Shown piece by piece: positions 8,597 through 18,246 of a DNA stretch of 64,000 nucleotides. Positions within the stretch are counted from its first letter, which is position 1. Every line of letters begins with the position of its first letter. This stretch comes from Sulfitobacter alexandrii (GTDB lineage: Bacteria; Pseudomonadota; Alphaproteobacteria; Rhodobacterales; Rhodobacteraceae), in NCBI RefSeq assembly GCF_001886735.1, contig NZ_CP018076.1, positions 2,852,001-2,916,000 of the forward strand, given 5' to 3'. The notes under the pieces are model-generated. The model was given only the letters and a program-made list of their open reading frames with translations, did not search any database and was not told where the DNA came from. Made by a program: the position numbers and the translations under genes.

Positions 8597-9343
8597 TCAG
8601 CCGCGCGCGTAATGCCGCGCGACGACGAAAAGACCGCCGACCAGCATGACCGGCAGCAGGAAGATGCGAAAGACATGCACCCCCAGCACCGCCAGCAGCG
8701 CGCCGATCAGCTCGTCCGCACGGCTCCAGAGGTTGTTCGCCAACTGGCGGTACTCGCTCAGCCCCGGCTCATCCTCGCCCAGCGCGGCGCTGCCCCCGAC
8801 CCGCGCCGTGATGTCCTCCACCAGGGCCATGTTGCGCTGATAGGTCGCCTCGGTCAGCGACAGCGCGAGCGGCTCGGAGACGACCAGCGCCAGCGGCAGG
8901 GCCAGTCCCAGGAACCCGCCGTACCACGCCAGACGCCGCGGCAACCCGGCGTGGCCCCGCCCGCTGATCGCCCAGACCGCCAGCGCCGCCGCCAGAAGCG
9001 CCAGTCCGATGGCGCTGACCGGCCCGAGGGCGACGGCGATCACCCCCGTCACCACCATCACGCCAAAGACGAGGCCCGCGATCCGCTCGACCGTGTCGTC
9101 GATCGGCTCCAGCACCTTCAGGGGCTGGGCCGAGCCGGACGCGATGAAGGACAGGCCCACCTCGATCTCCTGCGCCGTCGACAGGAACGCGTTCAGCGTG
9201 CGCAGGGTGACATAGCTTGCCGCCGCCGTCGTCGCCACGCTGCGGGCATAGTCCTGCCCCCCGGCGACCAGCGGGTTGTCCCGCAAGAGCGCCGCGGCCA
9301 GCGCTGCCGCGCAGAGCAGCGCCAGCAGCAGCCTGCGGCTCAA
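8597..9343 (-). CDS. Multi-pass membrane protein of unknown function, coupled to the GcvT-type dehydrogenase
   Basis: About 248 residues with four or five hydrophobic segments, near residues 4-20, 88-106, 110-126, 140-156 and 216-242, and a soluble loop from 160 to 210. No family recognised. The start is inferred to be TTG at 9343, which overlaps the TGA of the upstream dehydrogenase as TTGA; longer in-frame versions would run deep into that gene. Coupling suggests a role alongside amine catabolism, perhaps sensing or transport, but this is inference from position only. Confidence 0.7.
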   Translation of the reverse strand: MSRRLLLALLCAAALAAALLRDNPLVAGGQDYARSVATTAAASYVTLRTLNAFLSTAQEIEVGLSFIASGSAQPLKVLEPIDDTVERIAGLVFGVMVVTGVIAVALGPVSAIGLALLAAALAVWAISGRGHAGLPRRLAWYGGFLGLALPLALVVSEPLALSLTEATYQRNMALVEDITARVGGSAALGEDEPGLSEYRQLANNLWSRADELIGALLAVLGVHVFRIFLLPVMLVGGLFVVARHYARG

Positions 9344-11835
9344 CCGTCGACCCTGATGCGTTCGTTCTTCGGATCGTAGGGGCAGTCCTCCACCACCTCG
9401 GCGTCCCAGAGCTTGTCGAACATCTTGACCTTCAGCTTCGTGCCCACTTCGGCATGTTCCGGCTTCACGTATCCCATGCCGATGCTCTTGCCGAAAGCGA
9501 CCGAATAGCCGCCCGAGGTCAGCCGCCCGGTGCGGCCGTCCGCGTGATACAGCGCCTCGCGACCCCATGGGTCCGCATCCTCGGGCCCGTCGATCAGCAG
9601 CGTGACGCATTTTGCGCGGATGCCGTGATCGGCCATCGCCTGCTTGCCGTGGAAGTCCTTGTTCAGGTCGACGAAGCGCGGCAGATCGGCCTCGAGCGGG
9701 GTCGCGTCGCGGCCCAGTTCGTTGCCGAAGGCGCGGTAGCTCTTCTCCTGCCGCAGCCAGTTCTGCGCCCGTGCGCCCACCAGCTTCATCCCGTGCTTTT
9801 CGCCCGCCTTTTCCAACTGGTCGAAGAGATAGTTCTGCATCTCGATCGGGTGGTGCAGCTCCCAGCCCAGCTCACCGGTATAGGCCACGCGGATGGCGCG
9901 CACCGGGCACATGCCCAGTTCGATGTTGCGCATTGTCAGCCAGGGGAACCGCTTGTTGGACAGCACCGTGTCGGGATCCGCGTCCTTGACGATCTCGCGC
10001 AGCACGTCGCGGGATTTCGGCCCTGCGATGGCGAAGACCCCCCACTGCGTGGTCACGTCGTGGCATTCGATATAGCCGAACTCCGGCGCCTTGTCCTCGA
10101 TCGCCTTGCGCAGGTAGTCGCTGTCGTAGGCCGTCCATGCCCCGGCGCTGACGAGATAATACTCGTGCTCCGCCAGCCGCACGATGGTGTATTCCGTCCG
10201 CGTCGTGCCGTGACCCGTCAGCGCGTAGGTCAGGTTGATCCGGCCGACGGAGGGCAGCTTGTTGCAGGTGAACCAGTCGAGGAACTGCGTCGCGCCCGGC
10301 CCCTTGACCAGGTGCTTGGTGAAGGCCGTGGCGTCGATCAGGCCGACACCCTCGCGGATCGCCTTGGCCTCCTCGACCGCGTACTGCCACCAGCCGCCGC
10401 GCCGGAAGCTGCGGCTGTCGTGATCGTTGAATCCCTCGGGCGCGTAGTAGTTGGGCCGCTCCCAGCCGTTCACATGGCCGAACTGCGCCCCGCGCGCCGC
10501 CTGGCGGTCGTAGGCGGGCGAGGTCCGCAGGGGGCGGCAGGCGGGCCGCTCCTCGTCGGGGTGGTGCAGGATGTAGACGTGTTCGTAGGCTTCCTCGTTC
10601 TTGCGCGCGGCGTATTCCGTCGTCATCCAGTCGCCGTAGCGCTTGGGGTCGAGGCTCGCCATGTCGATCTCGGCCTCGCCATCCACCATCAGTTGCGCGA
10701 GGTAGTAGCCGGTCCCGCCTGCCGCGGTGATCCCGAAAGAGAACCCTTCCGCCAGCCACATGTTGCGCAGGCCCGGCGCGGGGCCGACCAGCGGGTTGCC
10801 GTCGGGGGTATAGCAGATCGGGCCGTTGAAATCGTCCTTCAGCCCGCAGTTCTCGGCGCTCGGGATGCGGTGGTTCATCGCCATGTACTGATCCTCGATC
10901 CGGTCGAGATCGAGCTGGAACAGGTCCGCGCGGAAGCTGTCGGGCACGCCGTACTCGAACCGGGCCGGGGCGTTCTTCTCGTAGACGCCGAGGATCCAGC
11001 CGCCGCGTTCCTCGCGGACGTAGGACTGCGCGTCGGCATCGCGGATCACCGGATGTTCGACGTTGCCTTCATCCTTGCGGAACTTCACCAGCTCGGGGTC
11101 CTGATCCATCACGATGAACTGGTGCTCGACCGGGATCGCCGGCATCTTGATGCCCAGCATCTTCGCCGTGCGCTGCGCGTGGTTGCCGGATGCGGTGACG
11201 ACATGCTCGGCGGTGATGACGATCTGCTCTTCCGAGGGGACGAGATTGCCGCCCCGCTCGACCATCTTCGTCGCGGTCACTTCCCAGTGGGTGCCGTTCC
11301 AGTGGAACGCGTCCGCCTGCCACTTGCGTTCGATCATCACGCCGCGCTGCCGTGCGCCCTTGGCCATCGCCATGGTCACGTCGGCCGGGTTGATGTAGCC
11401 GTCGGTCTGGTGATAGAGCGCCCCCTTCAGGTCCTCGGTACGGATCAGCGGCCACTTCGCCTTGATCTCGTCCGGGGTGAGCCACTGGTAGGGCACGCCG
11501 CAGGTTTCGGCGGTGGACGCATAAAGCATGTATTCGTCCATGCGCTCGTCCGTCTGGGCCATGCGCAGGTTGCCGACGACGGCAAAGCCGGCGTTCAGCC
11601 CCGTCTCTTCCTCGAGCGTTTTGTAGAAGCGGATCGAATAATCGTGGATGTGCGTGGTGGCAAAGGACATGTTGAAATACGGCAGCAGCCCCGCCGCGTG
11701 CCAGGTCGAGCCGGAGGTCAGCTCGTCCCGCTCCAGCAGCATGACGTCCTCCCAGCCCGCGCGCGCCAGGTGGTAGGCGATCGAGGTTCCGACGGCGCCA
11801 CCGCCCACGACCAATGCTTTGACTTGCGTTTTCAT
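9340..11835 (-). CDS. GcvT-type FAD-dependent oxidoreductase (dimethylglycine/sarcosine dehydrogenase-like)
   Basis: An 831-residue two-part enzyme. Residues 1-430 form an FAD-binding oxidase domain: VVGGGAVGTSIAYHL near residue 9 is the dinucleotide motif, and STWHAAGL holds His46, the usual covalent FAD attachment site in this family. From about residue 440 onward is a GcvT-like folate-binding aminomethyltransferase domain with a C-terminal barrel (e.g. VAYTGELGWELHHP, RAFGNELG). Such enzymes demethylate dimethylglycine or sarcosine and pass the one-carbon unit to tetrahydrofolate. The context fits osmolyte (glycine betaine) catabolism common in marine roseobacters; the exact methylamine is uncertain. 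Confidence 0.92.
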   Translation of the reverse strand: MKTQVKALVVGGGAVGTSIAYHLARAGWEDVMLLERDELTSGSTWHAAGLLPYFNMSFATTHIHDYSIRFYKTLEEETGLNAGFAVVGNLRMAQTDERMDEYMLYASTAETCGVPYQWLTPDEIKAKWPLIRTEDLKGALYHQTDGYINPADVTMAMAKGARQRGVMIERKWQADAFHWNGTHWEVTATKMVERGGNLVPSEEQIVITAEHVVTASGNHAQRTAKMLGIKMPAIPVEHQFIVMDQDPELVKFRKDEGNVEHPVIRDADAQSYVREERGGWILGVYEKNAPARFEYGVPDSFRADLFQLDLDRIEDQYMAMNHRIPSAENCGLKDDFNGPICYTPDGNPLVGPAPGLRNMWLAEGFSFGITAAGGTGYYLAQLMVDGEAEIDMASLDPKRYGDWMTTEYAARKNEEAYEHVYILHHPDEERPACRPLRTSPAYDRQAARGAQFGHVNGWERPNYYAPEGFNDHDSRSFRRGGWWQYAVEEAKAIREGVGLIDATAFTKHLVKGPGATQFLDWFTCNKLPSVGRINLTYALTGHGTTRTEYTIVRLAEHEYYLVSAGAWTAYDSDYLRKAIEDKAPEFGYIECHDVTTQWGVFAIAGPKSRDVLREIVKDADPDTVLSNKRFPWLTMRNIELGMCPVRAIRVAYTGELGWELHHPIEMQNYLFDQLEKAGEKHGMKLVGARAQNWLRQEKSYRAFGNELGRDATPLEADLPRFVDLNKDFHGKQAMADHGIRAKCVTLLIDGPEDADPWGREALYHADGRTGRLTSGGYSVAFGKSIGMGYVKPEHAEVGTKLKVKMFDKLWDAEVVEDCPYDPKNERIRVDG

Positions 11836-12032
11836 GTCCCGGGCTCCCCTGCTGGATCTGCCCCCCTTTTAGTCAGGACGCGGGAAATCCACCATTCCGC
11901 GCCGACGCAAGACAGCGCAAAACCGACCTGCCCGACCCGTTTTGAACCGCTGCCGATCCCCCTGCCGCCCCGGACCGCGAATCCCGAAAGGCCGGTGCGG
12001 GACCACGCGCTTCATTGTTCCACAAATACACG

Positions 12033-12066
12033 AAAACCCCGGTGCCGCATCCGCAACGCCGGGGTT
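12033..12066 (-). terminator. Terminator downstream of the GlcD-type oxidase
   Basis: Read on the minus strand, an 8-bp stem AACCCCGG/CCGGGGTT ends in TTTT. It lies 59 bases after the oxidase stop codon. A second GC-rich hairpin (about 12080-12107) sits between it and the stop. The remaining bases up to the dehydrogenase start at 11835 hold that gene's upstream region; no clear promoter was recognised there. Confidence 0.7.
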
Positions 12067-12124
12067 CGGGGCTCAGCCCGCCGCACGCGCCAGGAATGGC
12101 GTGCGGCGCAGCCGCGCCTCGGGA

Positions 12125-13531
12125 TCAGGCGGGCAGGATCTTGCCCGGATTCAGGATGTTATCGGGGTCCAGCGCCACCTTGATCGCCCCCATGACGCCG
12201 ACCGCCTCGGGCCCCAGTTCGCGCAGAAGGTAGGGCCGCTTGCCCTGCCCCACGCCGTGTTCCCCGGTGCAGGTGCCGTCCATGCCGATCGCCATGTCAT
12301 TCAGCCAGCCGATGAAGGTTTCGGCGCGTTCCACCTCGTCCGCGTCGGCCATGTCCAGCAGCAGCGAGGCATGGAAGTTGCCGTCACCCGCATGGCCGAC
12401 GACCGGCGCGATCAGCCCCAGTTCGCGGGCCTTGGCGTCGGATGCGGCGACCGCTTCGGCCAGGCGCGAGATCGGCACGCAGACATCCGTTGCCACCGCT
12501 TTGCAGCCGGGGCGCAGCGCCACCATCGCCCAATAGGCGTCGTGCCGCGCCTGCCAGAGCTTGTTGCGTTCCTCGAGCGATCCGGTGGCCTCGTATCCGG
12601 TGCCGCCTTCCTCTTCTGCCAGCATGCCGAAGGTTTCCGCCTGTTCGGCCACCCCGGCCTCGGACCCGTGGAATTCCAGCAGCAGCAGCGGGGTCTCCGG
12701 CAGGCTCAGGCCCGAATAGGCGTTCACCGCCTTCACGACCAGCGCGTCCAGAAGTTCGATCCGCGCCACCGGGAGACCGTACTGGATGGTTGCCATCACC
12801 GCGCGCGAGGCGGCCTCGAGCGTCGGAAAGGAACACCGGGCGGCCGAGATCGCTTCGGGAATGCCCTGCAGGCGCAGGGTGATCTCGGTGATCAGGCCCA
12901 GCGTGCCCTCTGAGCCGACCATCAGCCGGGTGAGGTCGTATCCGGCGGAAGACTTCCGCGCCCGGCTCGCCGTCCGCATCACCCGGCCGTCGGCAAGCAC
13001 CACCTCGAGGCTGAGCACGTTGTCCTTCATGGTGCCGTAGCGGACCGCGTTGGTCCCCGACGCGCGGGTCGCCGTCATCCCGCCGAGCGAGGCATTGGCG
13101 CCCGGGTCGATGGGAAAGAACAGGCCCTGGTCGCGCAGGTAGGTGTTCAGCGCTTCGCGGGTGACGCCGGGCTGCACCCGGCAGTCGAGATCGCCGGCGT
13201 TGACCGCCAGCACCTTGTCCATCTGGCTGAGATCCACCGAGATGCCGCCGGCGGGGGCGTTGACATGCCCCTCCAGCGATGTCCCCGTGCCGTAGGGGAT
13301 GACCGGCACCTTGTGGGCCGCGCAGAGCTTGACGACCTCGGACACTTCCTCGGTCGAGCGCGCAAAGACCACGCCGTCCGGCATCTGGTTCTCGATCCAG
13401 GTGGTGGTATGGCCGTGCTGTTCGCGGATCGACTGTCCGGTCTGGAACCGTTCGCCGAAGCTCTGCTTGAGCACGCCAAGCACCGTGCCGATACCGTCTT
13501 CGTTGCGCGTCAACGTGGTGATCTGTGTCAT
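12125..13531 (-). CDS. FAD-linked oxidase, D-lactate dehydrogenase (cytochrome)/GlcD type
   Basis: A 468-residue FAD_binding_4 protein of the LDHD/GlcD family. VIPYGTGTSLEGHV is the pyrophosphate-binding loop near residue 76, and DPGANASLGGM and GSEGTLGLITEITLRL are family motifs. VVGHAGDGNFH and GEHGVG near the C-terminus carry the His and Glu of the active site. These enzymes oxidise D-2-hydroxyacids such as D-lactate or glycolate and pass electrons to the respiratory chain. It ends a reverse-strand run with gamma-glutamyltransferase and a 2-hydroxyacid dehydrogenase; no separate GlcE/GlcF subunit is present, favouring the single-chain LDHD form. Confidence 0.92.
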   Translation of the reverse strand: MTQITTLTRNEDGIGTVLGVLKQSFGERFQTGQSIREQHGHTTTWIENQMPDGVVFARSTEEVSEVVKLCAAHKVPVIPYGTGTSLEGHVNAPAGGISVDLSQMDKVLAVNAGDLDCRVQPGVTREALNTYLRDQGLFFPIDPGANASLGGMTATRASGTNAVRYGTMKDNVLSLEVVLADGRVMRTASRARKSSAGYDLTRLMVGSEGTLGLITEITLRLQGIPEAISAARCSFPTLEAASRAVMATIQYGLPVARIELLDALVVKAVNAYSGLSLPETPLLLLEFHGSEAGVAEQAETFGMLAEEEGGTGYEATGSLEERNKLWQARHDAYWAMVALRPGCKAVATDVCVPISRLAEAVAASDAKARELGLIAPVVGHAGDGNFHASLLLDMADADEVERAETFIGWLNDMAIGMDGTCTGEHGVGQGKRPYLLRELGPEAVGVMGAIKVALDPDNILNPGKILPA

Positions 13532-13561
13532 GTATCTCGTCCTCCGCCGCAGCGCGGCTCC

Positions 13562-15337
13562 TCATTCTCCGTAGGCGATGCCTTCGCGGCGCGGATCGGC
13601 CCCGCCCTGCAAGCCGTCGCCGATGGCGATCAGGTGCAGGCCCGAGGTCAGCGCGCGGGTTCCCACCTCGTATCCCATACCCGACAGGGCGTCCATCAGG
13701 TCCGCGGCGGGCGTGCCTTCTTCGAGGTCGTAGGCGCCGAAGCGGTTGACAGCGTGCGGGATGCTGGCCGCCTGCTGCACGTCGAGACCCCAGTCGATCA
13801 CGCCGATGATCGCCTCGGTGACGTAGCCGATGATCCGGCTGCCGCCCGGGCTGCCCACCGCCAGCACGGGGGCGCCATCCTTCATCACGATGGTCGGCGA
13901 CATGGAGGAACGCGGCCGCTTGCCCGGCTCCACCCGGTTCGCGATCGGCACGCCGTCGGCGTGGGAGCTGAAGGAAAAGTCCGTCAGCTCGTTGTTGAGC
14001 AGAAAGCCGTTCACCATGATCCGGCTGCCAAAGCCGTTTTCGATGGTGGTTGTCAGGCTTGCCACGTTGCCGGCGGCATCGACGATGCTGACGTGCGAGG
14101 TCGAGGGCAGTTCGAGCGAGACATCGTCGGCCCAGAGCAGCGCGTGGTCGAATTCGGGCTCGCCCGGCGCAACCTCCGTCAGCGCGGAGTCGCCGGCCAG
14201 CAGGGTCGCCCGGCGGGCAAGGTAATCGGGATCGAGCAGCCCCGTGACCGGCACCGGCACATAGTCGCTGTCGGCGAGGTAGCGGCCCCGGTCGGCAAAG
14301 GCGAGCCGCGCCGCGTCACCCATCAGGCGGCGCACCCCGGCGTCCATCGGACCGGCGCTGAGGTCGTAGCCCTCGAGCAGGCCGAGGATCTGCCCGACCG
14401 CCACCGCGCCGGAGGACGGCGGCCCCATGCCGCAGACCTCGTGGCCCCGGTACGGCGCACAGACCGCCGGCCGCTCCTTGACCCGGTAGATGCTCAGGTC
14501 GGTCGCGGACAGCATCCCCGCCCCATCCATGGCGCCGTTGACCGCGTCGACGATGGCCTCTGCGTTGTCGCCGGTATAGAACTTCGCGGCCCCGCCGTTC
14601 AGCAGGCGCAAGGTCTCGGCGTAGGCCGGATTCTTCCGCAGGTCGCCTGCCGCCAGCGGCGTGCCGCCGGGCATGAAGTAGTCGGCCGTCGCCTCGAAAC
14701 GGCCCAGCCGTTCGGTGTCTTCCGCGATCAGCCCTGCAAGGCGGGGAGATACGGTGAACCCCTCCTCCGCCATGGCGATGGCGGGGGCGGTCAGATCGGC
14801 AAAGGGCAGTTTGCCCCAGCGCGCGTGGACAGCTTCCATCAGCGCGGGCGTTCCCGGCACGCCGACGGACCGGCCCCCCACGACCGCGTCGAAAAAGCTC
14901 AGCGGCTTGCCTTCGGCATCTTGGAACCGACGCGGGGTGGCGGCGAGCGGCGCGGTTTCGCGGCCGTCGAGCGTGGTCACCTCGCCCGTTGCGGCATCGT
15001 ACCAGACCAGAAAGGCCCCGCCCCCGAGGCCAGAGCTTTGCGGCTCCACCAGCCCCAGCATCGCCTGCACCGCCACCAGCGCGTCGGCTGCCGTGCCGCC
15101 CGCCGCCAGCGCATCCGCGCCGGCCTTGACCGCGTGGGGATTGGCCGCGGCGACCATCCAGTTCTGCGCCATGACCGGCTTGCCCTGCACCTTGGCCGCC
15201 ATCGCGCCCGCGTAGCCGGGACCGAGATCCTCGAACACGCCGGCGCCAGCAGCTTCAGGGGCCACCGCATCAGCGGCCTGCTGGGCAGAGACAGCCCCGG
15301 CCCACAGGACCGTCAGTATCGAAATGGCTTTCCACAT
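13562..15337 (-). CDS. ggt: Gamma-glutamyltransferase
   Basis: A 591-residue periplasmic Ntn-hydrolase with a signal peptide (cleavage near AVSA-QQ). The self-processing and catalytic Thr is Thr413 in LPSTSHVSIVD. PQSSGLGGGAFLV near residue 99, the glutamate-binding region NGFLLNNELTDFS, SSMSPTIV and GSPGGSRII are all characteristic. Usual length for the precursor. It hydrolyses gamma-glutamyl bonds of glutathione and related peptides, or transfers the glutamyl group. The gene lies 30 bases upstream of the FAD oxidase on the same strand. Confidence 0.95.
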   Translation of the reverse strand: MWKAISILTVLWAGAVSAQQAADAVAPEAAGAGVFEDLGPGYAGAMAAKVQGKPVMAQNWMVAAANPHAVKAGADALAAGGTAADALVAVQAMLGLVEPQSSGLGGGAFLVWYDAATGEVTTLDGRETAPLAATPRRFQDAEGKPLSFFDAVVGGRSVGVPGTPALMEAVHARWGKLPFADLTAPAIAMAEEGFTVSPRLAGLIAEDTERLGRFEATADYFMPGGTPLAAGDLRKNPAYAETLRLLNGGAAKFYTGDNAEAIVDAVNGAMDGAGMLSATDLSIYRVKERPAVCAPYRGHEVCGMGPPSSGAVAVGQILGLLEGYDLSAGPMDAGVRRLMGDAARLAFADRGRYLADSDYVPVPVTGLLDPDYLARRATLLAGDSALTEVAPGEPEFDHALLWADDVSLELPSTSHVSIVDAAGNVASLTTTIENGFGSRIMVNGFLLNNELTDFSFSSHADGVPIANRVEPGKRPRSSMSPTIVMKDGAPVLAVGSPGGSRIIGYVTEAIIGVIDWGLDVQQAASIPHAVNRFGAYDLEEGTPAADLMDALSGMGYEVGTRALTSGLHLIAIGDGLQGGADPRREGIAYGE

Positions 15338-15454
15338 GGCGCAAGTTCTCCTTCTATCCCGTTCAGGTATTCCCGGAGCGTTCGAGCGATTGCATCGCTC
15401 ACTCCGGATGACTCGTGTGCGGCGCAGCCCGGTCGCGGATCGCGCCCCGACGCG

Positions 15455-16441
15455 TCACAGCATGGATGGCACCACCTGGTCGGGCGGGCGGTGGCCATCG
15501 TCGAAGGTCTTGATGTTGATGATGACCTTCTCGCCCATCTCGATCCGCCCTTCCATCGTGGCAGACCCCATGTGCGGCAGCAGCACCACGTTATCCAGTT
15601 CGCGCAGACGCGGGTTGATGTCGGTGCCGTGCTCGTAGACATCGAGGCCCGCGCCCTTGATGTCGCCCGCGCGCAGCATCCGGGTGAGCGCGTTCTCGTC
15701 GATCACCTCTCCGCGCGAGGTGTTCACGATGACCGCGTCGGGTTTCATCAGCTTGAGCCGCCGGGCGTTCATCAGGTGGAACGTCGAGGGCGTGTGCGGG
15801 CAGTTGATCGAGATCACGTCCATACGCGCCACCATCTGGTCCAGACTTTCCCAGTAGGTCGCGTCGAAACTGCGCTCGGTCTCGGCGTGCAGCCTGCGCC
15901 GGTTGTGATAGTGGATCTGCATCCCGAAGGCGCGGGCACGCCGGGCCACCGCCTGGCCGATGCGTCCCATCCCCAGAATGCCCAGCCGCCGCCCGCTGAT
16001 GCGCCCCCCCAGCAGCGCGGTCGGGGCCCATCCGGCCCAGTCGCCCTTCTGCATCATCGCCATGCCTTCGGGCATCCGCCGGGTCACCGCGAGGATCAGC
16101 GCCATGGTCATGTCGGCGGTGTCGTCGGTCAGCGCGCCGGGGGTGTTGGACACCAGAATGCCACGCTGCCGCGCGGTCGCCACGTCGATGTTGTCGACAC
16201 CGGCGCCATAGTTCGCGATCAGCTTGAGCCGCTCGCCGGCCTGCCCGATCAGCGCCGCGTCGACCGTATCGGTGATCGTGGGCACCAGCACGTCGGCGTC
16301 CTTGATCGCTTCCGACAGCTCCGCGCGGCTCATCGGTGTGTCGTCCTCGCGCAGCCGGACGTCGAAGAGTTCGGACAGTCGCGTTTCCACCGGATCGGGC
16401 AACCGTCGCGTGACTACAACACTCAACCGTTTCTTTGACAT
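15455..16441 (-). CDS. D-isomer-specific 2-hydroxyacid dehydrogenase (glyoxylate/hydroxypyruvate reductase type)
   Basis: A 328-residue NAD(P)-dependent dehydrogenase. The Rossmann motif is LGILGMGRIGQAVARRA. The substrate and catalytic residues lie in NYGAGVDNID, VNTSRGEVIDE (Arg), AGLDVYE (Glu region) and LLPHMGSAT (His). The start at 16441 follows GGGGAGGACGAA, a strong ribosome-binding site. It reduces glyoxylate or hydroxypyruvate, or oxidises the reverse substrates. It stands upstream of the gamma-glutamyltransferase gene with a 117-base gap. Confidence 0.92.
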   Translation of the reverse strand: MSKKRLSVVVTRRLPDPVETRLSELFDVRLREDDTPMSRAELSEAIKDADVLVPTITDTVDAALIGQAGERLKLIANYGAGVDNIDVATARQRGILVSNTPGALTDDTADMTMALILAVTRRMPEGMAMMQKGDWAGWAPTALLGGRISGRRLGILGMGRIGQAVARRARAFGMQIHYHNRRRLHAETERSFDATYWESLDQMVARMDVISINCPHTPSTFHLMNARRLKLMKPDAVIVNTSRGEVIDENALTRMLRAGDIKGAGLDVYEHGTDINPRLRELDNVVLLPHMGSATMEGRIEMGEKVIINIKTFDDGHRPPDQVVPSML

Positions 16442-16569
16442 TTCGTCCTCCCCAGTCTTGGCGACATCCGCTTTTCCCCGCATGGTGTCCCAAGCAGCGA
16501 CGAGGCACAAGAACCTCGCGGTGCAAAAGAGCAAACAAAACCAAACAGAAGACAGTGCAGGCAGCACCC

Positions 16570-17088
16570 ATGAACTTCCGACTCAAAGGCGCCCTCGTGG
16601 CGCTGTTGGTAATGACGAGTCTGACGGCGCCCGTGCTCTGCCCCCCGGCCATGGCCGACGGGGTCGGGCCCGTCACCAATCTTCCGCTTCCCCGTTTCGT
16701 GTCGATGAAGGCGTCCGAGGGCAACGTGCGGCGCGGGCCGTCGCTGTCACACCGGATCGACTGGGTCTTCAAGCGGCGCGACATGCCGCTGAGGATCACC
16801 GCGGAACATGGCCACTGGCGCCGGGTCGAAGACCGCGACGGCATGGGCGGCTGGGTACACTATTCCCTCCTGTCCGGCACCCGGACGGTGCTTGTCGAAC
16901 AGGACATGCTGGCGCTGCACGTGCGGCCCGACCCGAACGCCCCCGTGACCGCGGCACTTGAACTGGGCGTCGTCGCCCGGCTCGGCGAGTGCATCCCGGA
17001 ATGGTGCGAACTGCGCACCGGAGGCTATTCCGGCTGGGCGCCCAAGTCGCGGATCTGGGGCGTCGCGCCGGAAGAAATCCACGACTGA
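16570..17088 (+). CDS. SH3 domain-containing exported protein
   Basis: A 172-residue protein with a signal peptide (residues 1-29, ending PPAMA). Two bacterial SH3 (SH3_4/SH3b-like) units are visible: MKASEGNVRRGPSLSHRIDWV with RITAEHGHWRRVED and GGWVHYSLLSG, then ALHVRPDPNAPVTAALELGVV with PEWCELRTGGYSGWAPK. Such proteins bind cell-wall peptides in the periplasm. It is divergent from the 2-hydroxyacid dehydrogenase. No strong ribosome-binding site stands before the chosen ATG; the signal peptide decides the start. Confidence 0.88.
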   Translation: MNFRLKGALVALLVMTSLTAPVLCPPAMADGVGPVTNLPLPRFVSMKASEGNVRRGPSLSHRIDWVFKRRDMPLRITAEHGHWRRVEDRDGMGGWVHYSLLSGTRTVLVEQDMLALHVRPDPNAPVTAALELGVVARLGECIPEWCELRTGGYSGWAPKSRIWGVAPEEIHD

Positions 17089-17174
17089 CGCGCGCCGCGG
17101 CGCTTGCCGGACCCCGGATTGCCCGCGACCGGCATTTGTCCCACACTGCGCGAAACGACAGAAGGGGACAGGCG

Positions 17175-18167
17175 ATGCAAGCCATCACGTATGACAGATT
17201 CGGACCCGCGCGCGAGGTCTTGGAGATCCGGGAAACCGACAACCCCGCCCCCGGGCCCGGCGAAGTCCGCGTGAGGCTGGCGCTGTCGGGGGTCAATCCC
17301 TCGGACGTGAAGGCGCGGGCCGGCACACGGCCGGGCGTCACCAAACCCGCGTTTCCGCTGATCGTTCCGCACAGCGACGGCGCCGGGGAGATCGAGGCGG
17401 TGGGCGCGGGGGTGGACCCCGCCCGGATCGGTCAGCGGGTCTGGATCTGGAATGGCCAGTGGCAGCGGAGCCACGGCACCGCGGCGACCCACATCACCCT
17501 GCCCGCGCAACAGGCGGTGCCCTTGCCCAACGGTGTCGGGTTCGACGTCGGCGCGAATCTGGGGATACCGGGGCTGACAGCCTGCCATGCCGTCTTTGGT
17601 GGCGGCGACGTGGCTGGAGAAACGGTGCTGGTACAGGGCGGCGCGGGGACCGTCGGCCTGCTGGCGGTTCAACTGGCCAGATGGGGCGGTGCGCGGGTCA
17701 TCGCGACCTGCAGCGCGGCGGACAGCGACCGCGTCAGGGAGGCGGGCGCGGATGCCGTGATCGACTATCGCGCCGACGACCTCGCCGACCAGGTGATCGC
17801 CGCGAATGACGGCAAACCCGTCGAAACCGTGGTCGAGGTGGAGTTCGGCCTCAACATCGCGGCGGACACGGGGCTGATCGCGCCGAACGGACGGCTGGCC
17901 GCCTATGGTTCCGCCAAGGAGATGGAGCCCGCCCTGTCCTTCGGGCCGCTGCTGTTCAAGGCGGTGACGATCGACATCATCCTGATCTACCTGCTGCCGG
18001 CCGCCCCGCGCGCGCTGGCCATCGACCGGCTGCACCACGCGCTGGCCGACGGGGCGCTGCACTGTCCGACCGAACGGATCTTTCCGCTGGCCGAGACTGC
18101 CGCGGCGCACGAGGCGGTGGAAAAGGGCGCACGCAACGGCGCGATCCTGGTGGACTGCCAGGGCTGA
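17175..18167 (+). CDS. NADPH:quinone reductase-like MDR family oxidoreductase
   Basis: A 330-residue medium-chain dehydrogenase of the zeta-crystallin (Qor) branch. The N-terminal GroES-like domain holds LSGVNPSDVKARAG, PHSDGAGEIEAVG and GQRVWIWNGQW. The Rossmann domain has VLVQGGAGTVGLLAVQLARW. Zinc-ligand cysteines and histidines are absent, as expected for the quinone reductase group. The ATG at 17175 follows AAGGGGACAGGCG. It probably reduces quinones or reactive carbonyls in the cytosol; it appears to be transcribed alone. Confidence 0.9.
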   Translation: MQAITYDRFGPAREVLEIRETDNPAPGPGEVRVRLALSGVNPSDVKARAGTRPGVTKPAFPLIVPHSDGAGEIEAVGAGVDPARIGQRVWIWNGQWQRSHGTAATHITLPAQQAVPLPNGVGFDVGANLGIPGLTACHAVFGGGDVAGETVLVQGGAGTVGLLAVQLARWGGARVIATCSAADSDRVREAGADAVIDYRADDLADQVIAANDGKPVETVVEVEFGLNIAADTGLIAPNGRLAAYGSAKEMEPALSFGPLLFKAVTIDIILIYLLPAAPRALAIDRLHHALADGALHCPTERIFPLAETAAAHEAVEKGARNGAILVDCQG

Positions 18168-18246
18168 GCGCCCCCTCTACGCATGATTGCCAGGGCCGCG
18201 GCCGCGGCCTAGGGTGTCCGGATTGCACCACGACGGATTTCAACAC

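Noticed and set aside
9217..12183. A plus-strand open frame of 988 codons opposite the GcvT-type dehydrogenase
   Set aside because: It is the antisense shadow of a GC-rich gene with clear family motifs; its own translation is low-complexity Arg/His/Gln/Val-rich and matches nothing.
13265..16438. A plus-strand open frame of 1057 codons opposite ggt and the 2-hydroxyacid dehydrogenase
   Set aside because: Same reason: antisense of conserved genes, with a biased Arg/His/Gly composition and no motif.
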